Below are positions 18,840 to 27,063 of a stretch of DNA of 64,000 bases, one piece after another. This stretch comes from Microbacterium sp. (lineage in GTDB: Bacteria > Actinomycetota > Actinomycetes > Actinomycetales > Microbacteriaceae): NCBI GenBank assembly GCA_013823625.1, contig PNMM01000001.1, forward strand, positions 930,001-994,000, in the 5' to 3' direction. Under the pieces are notes generated by a model. It had not been told where the DNA came from. It was given only the letters and a program-made list of their open reading frames with translations, and made no database searches. A program made the position numbers and the translations under genes. Positions within the stretch are counted from its first letter, which is position 1, and the number at the start of each line of letters is the position of its first letter.

Positions 18840-19442
18840 TCAGGATGCCGCGGCGACGTGCCCGAGAAAGCGCTCGTGAAAACGGCGTTCGCCCGAGACC
18901 TCGGGGTGAAACGACGTGCCCAGAAGCCTGCCCTGCTCGACCGCGACGATTCGACCATCGTCAAGGCGGGCAAGAACCTCCACCTCGGGGCCGACCTCGT
19001 CAACGACGGGCGCACGAATGAACACCGCGTGCACCGGGGGCTCGCCGAGCACGGGAACGTCGAGCGCCGTCTCGAACGAATCCAGCTGGTTTCCGAAGGC
19101 ATTGCGCCGCACGGCAACATCGAGTCCGCCGAGCGTCTGCTGCCCATCGATGCCGTCATGCACGCGGTCAGCAAGCATGATGAGGCCAGCACACGTGCCG
19201 TAGACGGGCATTCCGGCACGGATGCGCGCCCGCAGCGGTTCTTGCAGCGCGAACAAGCGGCTGAGCTTGTCCATCACGCTCGACTCGCCGCCCGGAATGA
19301 CCAGCCCGGCAACCTCGTCGAGCTGCGCGGGAGTGCGCACCTCGCGCACGTCAGCACCCAAATCACGCAACACGGCGACGTGCTCGCGCACGTCGCCCTG
19401 CAGCGCGAAGACTCCGACGGGCGGAAGCGAGTTACCAGCCAC
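18840..19442 (-). CDS. pdxT: Pyridoxal 5'-phosphate synthase glutaminase subunit PdxT
   Basis: Releases ammonia from glutamine and channels it to PdxS. 200 residues, class I glutamine amidotransferase. The catalytic triad is visible: Cys84 in GTCAG, and His179 and Glu181 in SFHPEV. The PGGESS loop (50-55) is also present. It overlaps pdxS by 11 bases, as expected for the two-subunit complex. Confidence 0.97.
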   Translation of the reverse strand: MAGNSLPPVGVFALQGDVREHVAVLRDLGADVREVRTPAQLDEVAGLVIPGGESSVMDKLSRLFALQEPLRARIRAGMPVYGTCAGLIMLADRVHDGIDGQQTLGGLDVAVRRNAFGNQLDSFETALDVPVLGEPPVHAVFIRAPVVDEVGPEVEVLARLDDGRIVAVEQGRLLGTSFHPEVSGERRFHERFLGHVAAAS

Positions 19443-20334
19443 GCTCGGCGAGACGGTGCGGAGCAGGAAGGTCGGCTACGTTGATGCCGACCATTGCCTC
19501 GCCCAGGCCCCGTGACGCCTCGGCGATAATCGCCGGATCGTTGTAGCCTGCCGTGGCCTTGACGATCGCGGCCGCACGAGCCGCCGGGTTGCCCGACTTG
19601 AAGATGCCCGAGCCGACGAAAACGCCGTCAGCGCCGAGCTGCATCATGAGCGCGGCGTCGGCGGGAGTCGCCACGCCACCCGCGGTGAAGAGCACGACGG
19701 GGAGCTTGCCGGTCTGCGCGACCTCGGCGACGAGCTCGTAGGGCGCCTGCAGCTCTTTCGCTGCGACGTACCACTCGTCGGGAGTCTTCGCCGAGAGGGT
19801 GCGAATCTCGCCCAGGATCGTGCGGATGTGCTTCGTGGCTTCGGAGACGTCACCCGTGCCGGCCTCGCCCTTCGAGCGAATCATGGCCGCGCCCTCGGTA
19901 ATGCGACGCAGGGCCTCGCCGAGGTTGGTCGCGCCGCACACGAACGGAACCGTGAACGGCCACTTGTCGATGTGGTTGACATAGTCAGCGGGGCTCAGCA
20001 CCTCCGACTCGTCGATGTAGTCGACACCGAGCGACTGCAGCACCTGCGCCTCAACGAAGTGCCCGATGCGCGCCTTGGCCATGACGGGAATCGACACGGT
20101 CGCGATGATGTCGTCGATGAGATCGGGGTCGCTCATGCGAGCGACGCCACCCTGGGCACGAATATCGGCCGGCACGCGCTCGAGCGCCATGACGGCGACA
20201 GCCCCCGCGTCTTCTGCGATGCGAGCCTGCTCAGCGTTGATGACGTCCATGATGACGCCACCTTTGAGCATTTCGGCGAGTCCGCGCTTGACGCGGCTCG
20301 TGCCCTGCACGCTCGTCGTCGTGGTCTCGGTCAT
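19432..20334 (-). CDS. pdxS: Pyridoxal 5'-phosphate synthase subunit PdxS
   Basis: Builds pyridoxal phosphate from ribose 5-phosphate, glyceraldehyde 3-phosphate and ammonia in the DXP-independent B6 route. 300 residues. The TIM-barrel hallmarks are present: Asp30 in GGVIMDV, the Schiff-base Lys87 in MAKARIGH, and the second lysine loop near RSKGEAGTG. It is the first gene of pdxS-pdxT, with AAGGG before its ATG. Confidence 0.98.
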   Translation of the reverse strand: MTETTTTSVQGTSRVKRGLAEMLKGGVIMDVINAEQARIAEDAGAVAVMALERVPADIRAQGGVARMSDPDLIDDIIATVSIPVMAKARIGHFVEAQVLQSLGVDYIDESEVLSPADYVNHIDKWPFTVPFVCGATNLGEALRRITEGAAMIRSKGEAGTGDVSEATKHIRTILGEIRTLSAKTPDEWYVAAKELQAPYELVAEVAQTGKLPVVLFTAGGVATPADAALMMQLGADGVFVGSGIFKSGNPAARAAAIVKATAGYNDPAIIAEASRGLGEAMVGINVADLPAPHRLAERGW

Positions 20335-20407
20335 GGTCTATCGGCCCTTTCTGGCACGGTGCCCGCGCGATTGCGCGAGAGATTCATGGGGTTTGGCGGC
20401 GCGCGCC

Positions 20408-20413
20408 AGTCTA
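20408..20413 (-). promoter_or_regulatory. pdxS: Predicted -10 box (TAGACT) of pdxST
   Basis: TAGACT on the minus strand, overlapping the last codon of the HIT gene and inside the 12-base palindrome CCAGTCTACTGG. The leader would be about 67 bases and contains the short hairpin CGCG-ATTG-CGCG. Confidence 0.45.
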
Positions 20414-20986
20414 CTGGGGCGAGCCTGAAGGCCAGGCGCGAGCGATCTCGTCGCGCACCTCACCCAACAGCCTCGGCACGGCTTTCGTGCCCGCGACGAT
20501 CGGGAAGAAGTTCGAGTCGAGCGCCCACCGCGGCACGATGTGTTGGTGCAAATGCGCCGCGATTCCGGCGCCGGCAATGCGGCCCTGGTTCATTCCGATG
20601 TTGAAACCCTGGCAGCCCGACGTTGCCGTCAGCACGCGCATTGCGGTCTGGGTGAGGGCTGCGATCTCCGCTACTTCCTCCGCGGTCGCCTCGTCATACA
20701 AGGCAACATGGCGGTAGGGGCAGACCAGCAGGTGCCCGCTGTTGTAGGGGTAGAGGTTGAGGAGCACGTAGGCGTGGGTGCCTCGCGCGACGATGAGGGC
20801 TTGCTCGTCATCCAGTTCGGGCGCCCGGCAGAACGGACACGCATCATCGTCGGGCTGCTGGCCGTTCTCGATGTAGACGAGACGGTGCGGGGTCCAGAGG
20901 CGTTGGAAAGCATCCGGAACCGCTGCGAAGTCAGCGCCGTTCTCGGCCGTGACGCCGTCGAATCCCGCGGCATCCGTCTCGGTCAT
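20411..20986 (-). CDS. HIT family nucleotide-binding protein
   Basis: 191 residues. The HIT signature HLHQHIVPRW (catalytic His in H-x-H-x-H-x-x) lies near residue 145. An N-terminal CPFCRAPELDD provides two Cys that may hold zinc together with downstream His. The closest relatives are actinobacterial AP4A phosphorylase/hydrolase-like HIT proteins encoded beside thrS. It starts 14 bases after thrS, so the two are probably co-transcribed. Confidence 0.9.
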   Translation of the reverse strand: MTETDAAGFDGVTAENGADFAAVPDAFQRLWTPHRLVYIENGQQPDDDACPFCRAPELDDEQALIVARGTHAYVLLNLYPYNSGHLLVCPYRHVALYDEATAEEVAEIAALTQTAMRVLTATSGCQGFNIGMNQGRIAGAGIAAHLHQHIVPRWALDSNFFPIVAGTKAVPRLLGEVRDEIARAWPSGSPQ

Positions 20987-21000
20987 GGGTGGATGCTCGC

Positions 21001-23019
21001 CTACAGCTCGGCCGACCGCGTCGAGATCGCCGTGGTGATGCGCGCGACAGCCTCAGCCACGGGTACCCCGTTGATCTGCGTACCGTCGCGGAACCGGAAG
21101 CTCACGGCACCATTCGCCACATCGTCGGCGCCCGCGATCAGGAGATAGGGCACCTTCTGCGTGGTGTGCGTGCGGATCTTCTTTTGCATGCGGTCGTCGG
21201 AGTGGTCGACGTGCGCACGAACCCCCGCGGCCCGCAACTGGCCGATCACGCCCTCTAGGTAGTCGGCGTAGTCCTCCGCGACGGGAATGCCCACGACCTG
21301 CTCGGGAGACAGCCACGCCGGGAAGGCGCCCGCATAGTGCTCGAGCAAAATCGCGAAGAACCGCTCGATCGAGCCGAGCAACGCACGGTGGATCATGATC
21401 GGCTGTTGACGCGTTCCGTCAGAGGCGGTGTATTCGAGGTCGAACCGCTCGGGCTGGTTGAAGTCGAGCTGCACCGTCGAGAGTTGCCACGTGCGACCGA
21501 TGGCGTCGCGCGCTTGCACCGAGATCTTGGGGCCGTAGAAGGCCGCGCCACCCGGGTCGGGAACGAGCTCGAGGCCCGAGTCGACGGCGACCTCGCGCAG
21601 CGTTTCGGTGGCCTGGGTCCACAGCTCATCGCTACCGAACGACTTCTCGGGGTTGCGCGTCGAAAGCTCAAGGTAGAAGTCGTCGAGGCCATAGCCGCGC
21701 AGGGTTTCAAGCACGAACTCGAGCTGGCTGGCCACCTCGCTCTTCACCTGGTCAGGCGTCACATAGATGTGCGCGTCGTCTTGCGTCAAGCCCCGCACAC
21801 GCGTGAGGCCCGAGAGCGTTCCGCTCTTCTCGTAGCGATACACCGTGCCGAACTCGGCGAGGCGCAAGGGCAACTCGCGGTAGCTGCGGCCACGGGCCCG
21901 GAAGATCAGGTTGTGGAACGGGCAGTTCATGGGCTTCAGGTAGTAGTCCTGACCCTGCTTCGTAATGTTGCCCTCGGCGTCACGCTCTTCATCGAGGTGC
22001 ATCGCCGGAAACATGCCCTCCTCGTACCACTGCAAGTGGCCACTCGTCTCGAAGAGCTGACCCTTCGTGATGTGCGGCGAGTAGACGAGCTCATAGCCGT
22101 TGGCGAGCAAACGCTCGCGCATGAAGTTCTCGATTTCGGCGCGGATGATGCCGCCCTTGGGGTGGAAAACCGCAAGGCCCGATCCGATCTCATCGGGGAA
22201 GCTGAACAGGTCGAGTTCGACGCCGAGCTTGCGGTGGTCACGCTTGGCTGCTTCCTCGAGGCGGCCGAGGTGCTCGCGCAGGGCATCCTTCGACGGCCAG
22301 GCCGTGCCGTAGATGCGCTGCAGTTGCGGGTTCTTCTCGCTGCCGCGCCAGTAGGCCGCGGCGACGCGCGTGAGCGACCATCCGTTGCCAATCATGCGCG
22401 TGTTGGGCAGGTGCGGGCCGCGGCACAGGTCTTTCCAGTAGACCTCACCCGTCTTGCCGTCGACGTTGTCGTAGATCGTCAGCTCGCCCGCACCGACCTC
22501 GACACTCTCGCCGTCAGCACCATCGGCAGCGGCACCCTTGAGGCCAATGAGTTCGAGCTTGAACGGCTCACCGGCCAGCTCAGCGCGCGCTTCGTCTTCG
22601 GTCACGACACGGCGCACGAATCGCTGGCCCTGGCGGATGATGCGGTCCATGGCCTTCGACAGCGCCGCGAAATCGTCGGTCGTGAAAGGAGTCGCCACGT
22701 CAAAGTCGTAGTAGAAGCCGTCGGTGATGGGCGGACCAATGCCGAGCTTCGCCTCGGGGTTGATCGACTGCACGGCTTGCGCGAGAACGTGGGCGGTCGA
22801 GTGGCGCAGAATTGCCAAACCGTCGGGCGAATCGATCGTGATCGGCTCTGCGTGGTCTCCCGGCTGCAGTCGGAAGGCGAGGTCACGCAATTCGCCCGCG
22901 ACGCGCATCGCGACGACCGAGCGGTCGGTGAACACTCCGAAGCCGTCGGTGGCCTCCGTCACGTCGACGGCCTGCGGGGCAGTCGGGTGGGCGGGTTGGT
23001 CTGCCGCGACGTCGGACAC
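21001..23019 (-). CDS. thrS: Threonyl-tRNA synthetase
   Basis: Charges tRNA-Thr. 672 residues with a TGS-like N-terminus, the editing domain ([11 protein letters not shown], with the HxxxH zinc pair), the class II catalytic core ([21 protein letters not shown] and [15 protein letters not shown]) and the anticodon-binding domain at the C-terminus. The GTG at 23019 follows AAGGAG. It heads a transcript with the HIT gene. Confidence 0.98.
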   Translation of the reverse strand: MSDVAADQPAHPTAPQAVDVTEATDGFGVFTDRSVVAMRVAGELRDLAFRLQPGDHAEPITIDSPDGLAILRHSTAHVLAQAVQSINPEAKLGIGPPITDGFYYDFDVATPFTTDDFAALSKAMDRIIRQGQRFVRRVVTEDEARAELAGEPFKLELIGLKGAAADGADGESVEVGAGELTIYDNVDGKTGEVYWKDLCRGPHLPNTRMIGNGWSLTRVAAAYWRGSEKNPQLQRIYGTAWPSKDALREHLGRLEEAAKRDHRKLGVELDLFSFPDEIGSGLAVFHPKGGIIRAEIENFMRERLLANGYELVYSPHITKGQLFETSGHLQWYEEGMFPAMHLDEERDAEGNITKQGQDYYLKPMNCPFHNLIFRARGRSYRELPLRLAEFGTVYRYEKSGTLSGLTRVRGLTQDDAHIYVTPDQVKSEVASQLEFVLETLRGYGLDDFYLELSTRNPEKSFGSDELWTQATETLREVAVDSGLELVPDPGGAAFYGPKISVQARDAIGRTWQLSTVQLDFNQPERFDLEYTASDGTRQQPIMIHRALLGSIERFFAILLEHYAGAFPAWLSPEQVVGIPVAEDYADYLEGVIGQLRAAGVRAHVDHSDDRMQKKIRTHTTQKVPYLLIAGADDVANGAVSFRFRDGTQINGVPVAEAVARITTAISTRSAEL

Positions 23020-23078
23020 GCGTGCTCCTTGGGGTTTCTCGATAACGGACGGGCGAGACGCGCCCGTGGCTCGCCCAA

Positions 23079-23084
23079 CTCTAC
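23079..23084 (-). promoter_or_regulatory. thrS: Predicted thrS -10 box (TAGAGT)
   Basis: TAGAGT on the minus strand 60 bases before the GTG. Immediately downstream the leader contains GGGCGAG / CTCGCCC (7 bp, 12-nt loop, 23051-23076). I do not recognise a T-box, and none is expected for thrS in this group. Confidence 0.45.
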
Positions 23085-23133
23085 TGGCGGGGTCTGCATG
23101 CTCGGGCGACGGCGGGTGCCGCTGTGGCCGTCG

Positions 23134-24318
23134 CTAAGCGATCACGAAACCGAACGCCCCAGCGATCGACTGCATCCAAGCGAGTACTACATCGCGATCG
23201 AAGGCTGCGGACCAGGCGATCGCGATCTGCAGCACGGCGACGAGGTCAACAAGCACATTGGTGAGGGGTGTGCGCGCGGCAGGAATAAGGGTGATCGCAA
23301 GAAGCGTCAACAGCGTGAAGGTGATTCCTGCCGCTCCCGGGTGAAAGGCTCCGAGCAGAAAGGCGCCGGTGAGCAGGGCAAACACGATCGTCGACACCGG
23401 GATGGCCGCCGGACGCCGCACAATCGCTGCGACGAGCCACGCACTCACGACGGGCGCGACGAGCAACCAGCCCGTCGGCGTGCCGTACCCCGCAAGGAGC
23501 GTCTCCCAGGCGTCAGGGATGCCGCTCACGATGCTCTGCAGCACGTTCTGCGGCCAGAGCGAGCCGAAAAACAGAACGTTGAGAAACATCATCGTCGCGA
23601 ACGCACCGAGCGTCGGGAACGCAAGGACGAGCATGTTTGCCGCGCGGAGTCCCGGCGCCGAGGCTCGACCGTGTCGAAGGAACGGCGACGCGAGAACGGC
23701 GACGAGGGCGAACATGATGCCGATCGGGTCGCTCAGCGCCGACAGCATGATGAGAATGCCGGCGCGAAACCCTGACTCGGTGTTGCCCCAGTTAACGAAT
23801 CGCACGAGATCGGCCAGCGCAAGGCCGAAGAACGTCATGGCCAAGAACCCGGGCAGGTTCTCGAGGGCGAAGTAGACAAACAAGGGGTTCGCCGCAAGAG
23901 CGATGATCAAGATCGTTCCGGTCGACCGAGGAATCGACCGCTGGGCGATGATCTCAGCCACCTTCTGCAGCAAGAAGCCTGCGGCGATCGCGCCGATGAT
24001 GCTCAGCCCGAGTCGGCCAAAGGGATTGCTCGCAGCAACAAAGGTCGTCACGTGCGGGTAGAGCAATGCCAACCACTCGGCATCACCCCGCGTCCAGTCG
24101 ATGGCAGCCACGTCGTCCATGAGATGGGCGTTGGGCGAGGTAGTCGGGCGCGGAACACTCTCGAACAGCAGCGCGAGCAAGACGAGCGGGGTTGCGATAC
24201 CCAGGCGCAGCATCCATCGCGCCACGGGGTCACGCGGAAAGGGGTCGAGTCGAGTGCGCGGCGCCGTGCGGTTGCGGCGGTCGCGCCGCAGCTCTCGCGA
24301 CTCAGTCGTGCTGGACAT
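23134..24318 (-). CDS. Polytopic membrane protein next to glycosyltransferase, unknown function
   Basis: 394 residues with a basic N-terminus (1-35) and about nine hydrophobic segments. The region after the first helix contains an acidic loop (MDDVAAIDWTRGDAEW) facing outward. This shape resembles GT-C type or polymer-export membrane proteins, but I see no diagnostic motif. It overlaps the upstream glycosyltransferase gene by 17 bases, so the two are co-translated and probably function together, for example in making or exporting a surface glycan. The functional link is inferred from position alone. Confidence 0.75.
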   Translation of the reverse strand: MSSTTESRELRRDRRNRTAPRTRLDPFPRDPVARWMLRLGIATPLVLLALLFESVPRPTTSPNAHLMDDVAAIDWTRGDAEWLALLYPHVTTFVAASNPFGRLGLSIIGAIAAGFLLQKVAEIIAQRSIPRSTGTILIIALAANPLFVYFALENLPGFLAMTFFGLALADLVRFVNWGNTESGFRAGILIMLSALSDPIGIMFALVAVLASPFLRHGRASAPGLRAANMLVLAFPTLGAFATMMFLNVLFFGSLWPQNVLQSIVSGIPDAWETLLAGYGTPTGWLLVAPVVSAWLVAAIVRRPAAIPVSTIVFALLTGAFLLGAFHPGAAGITFTLLTLLAITLIPAARTPLTNVLVDLVAVLQIAIAWSAAFDRDVVLAWMQSIAGAFGFVIA

Positions 24319-26182
24319 GCGTCGTGAGTCCGTGTTCGGTCTTTTCCCAGTAGTGCGGCTTCGTAAGCAGCTGCCACAAGCCCTTGTAGGCCGCGATCGA
24401 GTGCAAGAGCCAGTACACCGGGTTGAGGAGCGCCCACAGCACGAGGTGGAACGTTCCGCGCTTGTAGGGGCCCATCATCGACAGGTAGATCATGATGACG
24501 TTGCCGAAGACGAAGTTCAGCAGCGTGAGCCACAAGAGCCAGAGCGGGAAGAGCTCGATGAGCGCCCCCACGGGCAAGAAAATGGTGAACAGCGTCACGA
24601 TGTAGAACGGAATCACGCCCAAAAACGTCGCCGGGGTTCCGGCGATCAAGAGCACGAAACTCAGGAATCGCCGCAGCCCAATCTGCCGGATGAGCGCTAT
24701 CGGCTGGCGCGCGTGCACGAGCGTCGTCTGCATGTAGCCCTTGATCCACCGCGAACGCTGGCGGATGAAGTTCGGAATCGAGGTATTCGCCTCTTCCATG
24801 GTCGTCGAGTTGATGACTCCGACGCGATACCCCAGCGCACTCGCACGGATGCCGAGGTCAGCGTCTTCCGTGACGTTGTACGGATCCCAGCCCCCCAGCT
24901 CGATGAGCGCAGAGGTGCGGAAGTGATTGGAGGTTCCGCCGAGCGGAATCGGCAGGTCGCCCAAGTCGAGCCCGGCGAGCATGTAGTCGAACCAATAGCT
25001 GTACTCGAGCGTGAACATGCGCGTAAGCGCGTTCTCGCGGTCGTTGAAGTAGTTCAACGATGCCTGCACACACACGGTTTCATCGCCGCCGCGGCGGAAG
25101 GCGACGACGGCCTTCTTCAACTGATCCGGGTCGGGAGTGTCTTCGGCGTCATAAATGACGAGAAAGTCGCCCGTGGCGAAGAACAGACCCACGTTGCAGG
25201 CGCGCGGCTTCGTCTGGGGCTGGCCCTTCGGAATAGTGACGATGCGAAAGTGGGGCGGCGGGTTCGAGGTGAGCACGGCATCCCGCGTCTCATCGTCTTC
25301 TTCTTCGATGAGAATGAGCACCTCGAGCTTCTCGGTGGGGTAATCGAGGCCCCCGAGGTTGCGAATGAGTTGGCCGACGATGTTCGCCTCGCGAAACACC
25401 GGAACGAGCACGGTGTACCGGGGCAAGTCACGATCAACGAGCGCGTGCACTTGAGCTTTCGTGATGCGCTCGACGACGTCGTAGCGCGCGCCGCGCATCG
25501 CCACGAGAAACTTGAAGCTCGTCCCGGCCAAAAACACGATGCTCATGATCGCGAGCGCCGCGATGGCGGTTTGTGCAGGCCAGATGACGGCCGCAGCAAC
25601 CACCAGAACGACCGCGAGAGCCCCGATGATCTTTTGGCTTCGGCTGAAGGTGATGCGCGCCGACATGGCCGGGTTTTGTCGCCACAATTCATTCGCCGCG
25701 TCGTCAGCGATCTCGGCGTGAAAGAGCCGAAGGCACGCGTTCTTGATGTCCCACGAGGTCGTGGCGACGAACTGCAGCTCACCGCCGCCGAGCAGTGAAC
25801 GGATGCGCTCAACCCGCTGCGGGGCCACCCCGCGGGCGGTGGCGACGATGATCGTGCCGGCAGCGTTGCGTTTCAGGGGCAGCCAGTTCTCGGCGATGTA
25901 CCGCTGACCCGGAACCCGCCGCACGAGGTCGTCATCAAACTTGACCGCCGCGAGGTCGACGGGATGAATCCCCCATGAGTGCGCCTCGGCGAGCAGCAGA
26001 GTCTCAGAGTCGAGCAGCCCTTGGCTGATGAGAACCTGGTCGATGTGAGCACCCGTGCGCTGCTTGACCTGGCGTGCGTAGGCGAGATTCTCGGGAGTGA
26101 CGAGACCCGCGTCGAGCAACAGCTGCGCGAACGCCTCACTGTCGGTCACGCCCGGCGCCGATGTCCCTCCCCCCAGAGTCAT
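24302..26182 (-). CDS. GT2 glycosyltransferase with N-terminal MshEN/GspE_N-like domain
   Basis: 626 residues. Residues about 15-150 resemble the N-terminal domain of type II secretion ATPases (MshEN), including FAQLLLDAGLVTPENLAYARQ and DQVLISQGLLDSETL. Two membrane helices follow (about 183-225), then a family 2 glycosyltransferase domain (250-480) with YDAEDTPDPDQL (DxD-like), VTEDADLGIRA (ED motif) and QRSRWIKGY (QxxRW), the set seen in processive BcsA/NfrB-type enzymes. A cluster of C-terminal membrane helices lies at about 490-600. The ATG lies 6 bases after a TAGGCT box. In some relatives MshEN binds cyclic di-GMP, so control by that signal is possible. Confidence 0.85.
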   Translation of the reverse strand: MTLGGGTSAPGVTDSEAFAQLLLDAGLVTPENLAYARQVKQRTGAHIDQVLISQGLLDSETLLLAEAHSWGIHPVDLAAVKFDDDLVRRVPGQRYIAENWLPLKRNAAGTIIVATARGVAPQRVERIRSLLGGGELQFVATTSWDIKNACLRLFHAEIADDAANELWRQNPAMSARITFSRSQKIIGALAVVLVVAAAVIWPAQTAIAALAIMSIVFLAGTSFKFLVAMRGARYDVVERITKAQVHALVDRDLPRYTVLVPVFREANIVGQLIRNLGGLDYPTEKLEVLILIEEEDDETRDAVLTSNPPPHFRIVTIPKGQPQTKPRACNVGLFFATGDFLVIYDAEDTPDPDQLKKAVVAFRRGGDETVCVQASLNYFNDRENALTRMFTLEYSYWFDYMLAGLDLGDLPIPLGGTSNHFRTSALIELGGWDPYNVTEDADLGIRASALGYRVGVINSTTMEEANTSIPNFIRQRSRWIKGYMQTTLVHARQPIALIRQIGLRRFLSFVLLIAGTPATFLGVIPFYIVTLFTIFLPVGALIELFPLWLLWLTLLNFVFGNVIMIYLSMMGPYKRGTFHLVLWALLNPVYWLLHSIAAYKGLWQLLTKPHYWEKTEHGLTTHVQHD

Positions 26183-26188
26183 GCCTCA

Positions 26189-26194
26189 AGCCTA
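26189..26194 (-). promoter_or_regulatory. Leaderless-type -10 box of the glycosyltransferase gene (TAGGCT)
   Basis: TAGGCT, then 6 bases, then the ATG at 26182. Just upstream is an inverted repeat GCAACC / GGTTGC (26196-26215, 8-nt spacer) covering the region between -10 and -35. It could be an operator, or the end of the tRNA transcript arriving from the same strand. Confidence 0.55.
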
Positions 26195-26250
26195 GGCAAC
26201 CAAAGCTCCGGTTGCTCGCCCCCTAACGGGGTAGAGAAGAGTGGTGAATC

Positions 26251-26320
26251 GATGGTGGGCGATACGGGGATCGAACCAGCGCGAGGGCTACAGCGCTCGC
26301 GACGTCGCTGGTTCGAGGGA
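26251..26320 (-). repeat. tRNA-Val-derived tandem unit, distal copy
   Basis: Read on the minus strand, this unit ends in the last 27 bases of tRNA-Val(GAC) including CCA, with one mismatch in the T-arm (C for A). Before that comes a long hairpin: outer arms TCGAACCAG / CTGGTTCGA and an inner 10-bp arm pair with a 2-nt loop, here with one mismatch. The outer right arm is itself part of the tRNA T-arm. It is exactly 73 bases from the next copy. Confidence 0.85.
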
Positions 26321-26323
26321 AAT

Positions 26324-26393
26324 GATGGTGGGCGATACTGGGATCGAACCAGCGCGAGCGCTACAGCGCTCGCGAGGTCGCTGGTTCGAGTGA
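26324..26393 (-). repeat. tRNA-Val-derived tandem unit, proximal copy
   Basis: Same architecture as the distal copy, but the 27-base tRNA-Val(GAC) 3' segment including CCA is identical to the functional gene, and the inner 10-bp arms (CGCGAGCGCT / AGCGCTCGCG) pair perfectly. It starts 73 bases before the matching point of the tRNA-Val gene, so the two units and the gene form a regular 73-base ladder downstream of the tRNA. Confidence 0.85.
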
Positions 26394-26398
26394 ATCGT

Positions 26399-26473
26399 TG
26401 GTGGGCGATACTGGGATCGAACCAGTGACCTCTTCCGTGTCAGGGAAGCGCGCTACCGCTGCGCCAATCGCCC
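26399..26473 (-). tRNA. tRNA-Val(GAC), CCA encoded
   Basis: A cloverleaf can be drawn by eye: acceptor GGGCGAT / ATCGCCC, anticodon stem CTTCC / GGAAG with loop CTGACAC (anticodon GAC), T-arm with GGTTCGATCC and discriminator A. The 3' CCA is encoded, unlike the other three tRNAs here. It is the last gene of the Gly-Cys-Val operon and is followed by two tandem units derived from its 3' end. Confidence 0.97.
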
Positions 26474-26520
26474 ATTCGCATGGGGTGTTGCTGGTGGAAC
26501 CGAACCTCGATGGTGCTGTG

Positions 26521-26591
26521 AGGTGGCGACGGGATTCGAACCCGTGTGCACGGCTTTGCAGGCCGCTGCCTCGCCTCTCGGCCACGCCACC
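26521..26591 (-). tRNA. tRNA-Cys(GCA)
   Basis: Acceptor GGTGGCG / CGCCACC, anticodon loop CTGCAAA (anticodon GCA), T-loop TTCGAAT and discriminator U as usual for tRNA-Cys. CCA is not encoded. It is the middle gene of the three-tRNA operon. Confidence 0.97.
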
Positions 26592-26628
26592 GTGGGCAAC
26601 AGCCCACCTCACAGAGGGCCATTACTCG

Positions 26629-26700
26629 AGCGGATGACGAGATTCGAACTCGCGACCCTCACCTTGGCAAGGTGATGCGCTACCACTGCGCCACATCCGC
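26629..26700 (-). tRNA. tRNA-Gly(GCC)
   Basis: Acceptor GCGGATG / CATCCGC, anticodon stem TCACC / GGTGA with loop TTGCCAA (anticodon GCC), T-loop TTCGAAT and discriminator U. CCA is not encoded. It is the first gene of the operon, about 23 bases from the inferred RNA start. Confidence 0.97.
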
Positions 26701-26729
26701 ATTTCGCTCCCGTAACCGGGTGCAGTGAG

Positions 26730-26735
26730 ACTCTA
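26730..26735 (-). promoter_or_regulatory. Predicted -10 box (TAGAGT) of the Gly-Cys-Val tRNA operon
   Basis: TAGAGT on the minus strand 30 bases before tRNA-Gly. The inferred start near 26723 gives a short 5' leader. Confidence 0.5.
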
Positions 26736-26837
26736 GCCCACGATTTCGGTCTGGGCCAAACCGACCCGCCCTGCCGCGTCATCGAGCTCGGCGCTGTTCC
26801 GAAGCGCCCCACGGTTTATGGCAAGATAGGGGCGCAC

Positions 26838-26910
26838 GGGCGATTGGCGCAGTTGGTAGCGCGCTTCCTTCACACGGAAGAGGTCATCAGTTCGAGTCTG
26901 GTATCGCCCA
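26838..26910 (+). tRNA. tRNA-Val(CAC)
   Basis: Acceptor GGGCGAT / ATCGCCC identical to tRNA-Val(GAC), anticodon loop TTCACAC (anticodon CAC), T-loop TTCGAGT and discriminator A. CCA is not encoded (CCG follows). It is divergent from the Gly-Cys-Val operon and 137 bases from it. Confidence 0.97.
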
Positions 26911-27000
26911 CCGTCTCCCCTTACTTCTTGTGCGGCCTTGAGCAATTTCAGGCCGTCCGCTGGGCTCTCGGGCCGCTCAGATGTGCCGTGAAACGCCGAA

Positions 27001-27030
27001 GGGCGCTACTCCCTGATGGGAGTAGCGCCC
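27001..27030. terminator. Hairpin between tRNA-Val(CAC) and amt, probably bidirectional
   Basis: A perfect 13-bp inverted repeat GGGCGCTACTCCC / GGGAGTAGCGCCC with a TGAT loop. It lies 33 bases after the amt stop and 90 bases after the tRNA. A weak TTCGGCGTTT follows on the minus strand and no U-run on the plus strand. Confidence 0.65.
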
Positions 27031-27063
27031 CGGTTCCCGCGAACGGGAGGTGAAGCAGAGTGC

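Noticed and set aside
23020-23133. T-box leader for thrS
   Set aside because: No T-box core or antiterminator sequence; too short.
21337-23775. An 812-residue open frame on the plus strand opposite thrS
   Set aside because: It is antisense to thrS, has no recognisable motif and is an effect of high GC and codon bias.
24048-24749. A 233-residue minus-strand frame between the membrane protein and the glycosyltransferase
   Set aside because: Overlaps both real genes in another frame and has no motif.
26251-26398. CRISPR-like array
   Set aside because: Only two units, spaced by almost no unique sequence, with tRNA homology and no cas genes.
25979-26428. Open frames across the tRNA locus, such as one ending WWAILGSNQ
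   Set aside because: These are translations of tRNA genes and the repeats, a common misannotation in this family.
26251-26473. Attachment site of an integrated element
   Set aside because: Duplicated tRNA 3' ends fit an att scar, but no integrase or foreign gene is nearby and the units are only 73 bases apart. Kept only as one hypothesis under the main finding.
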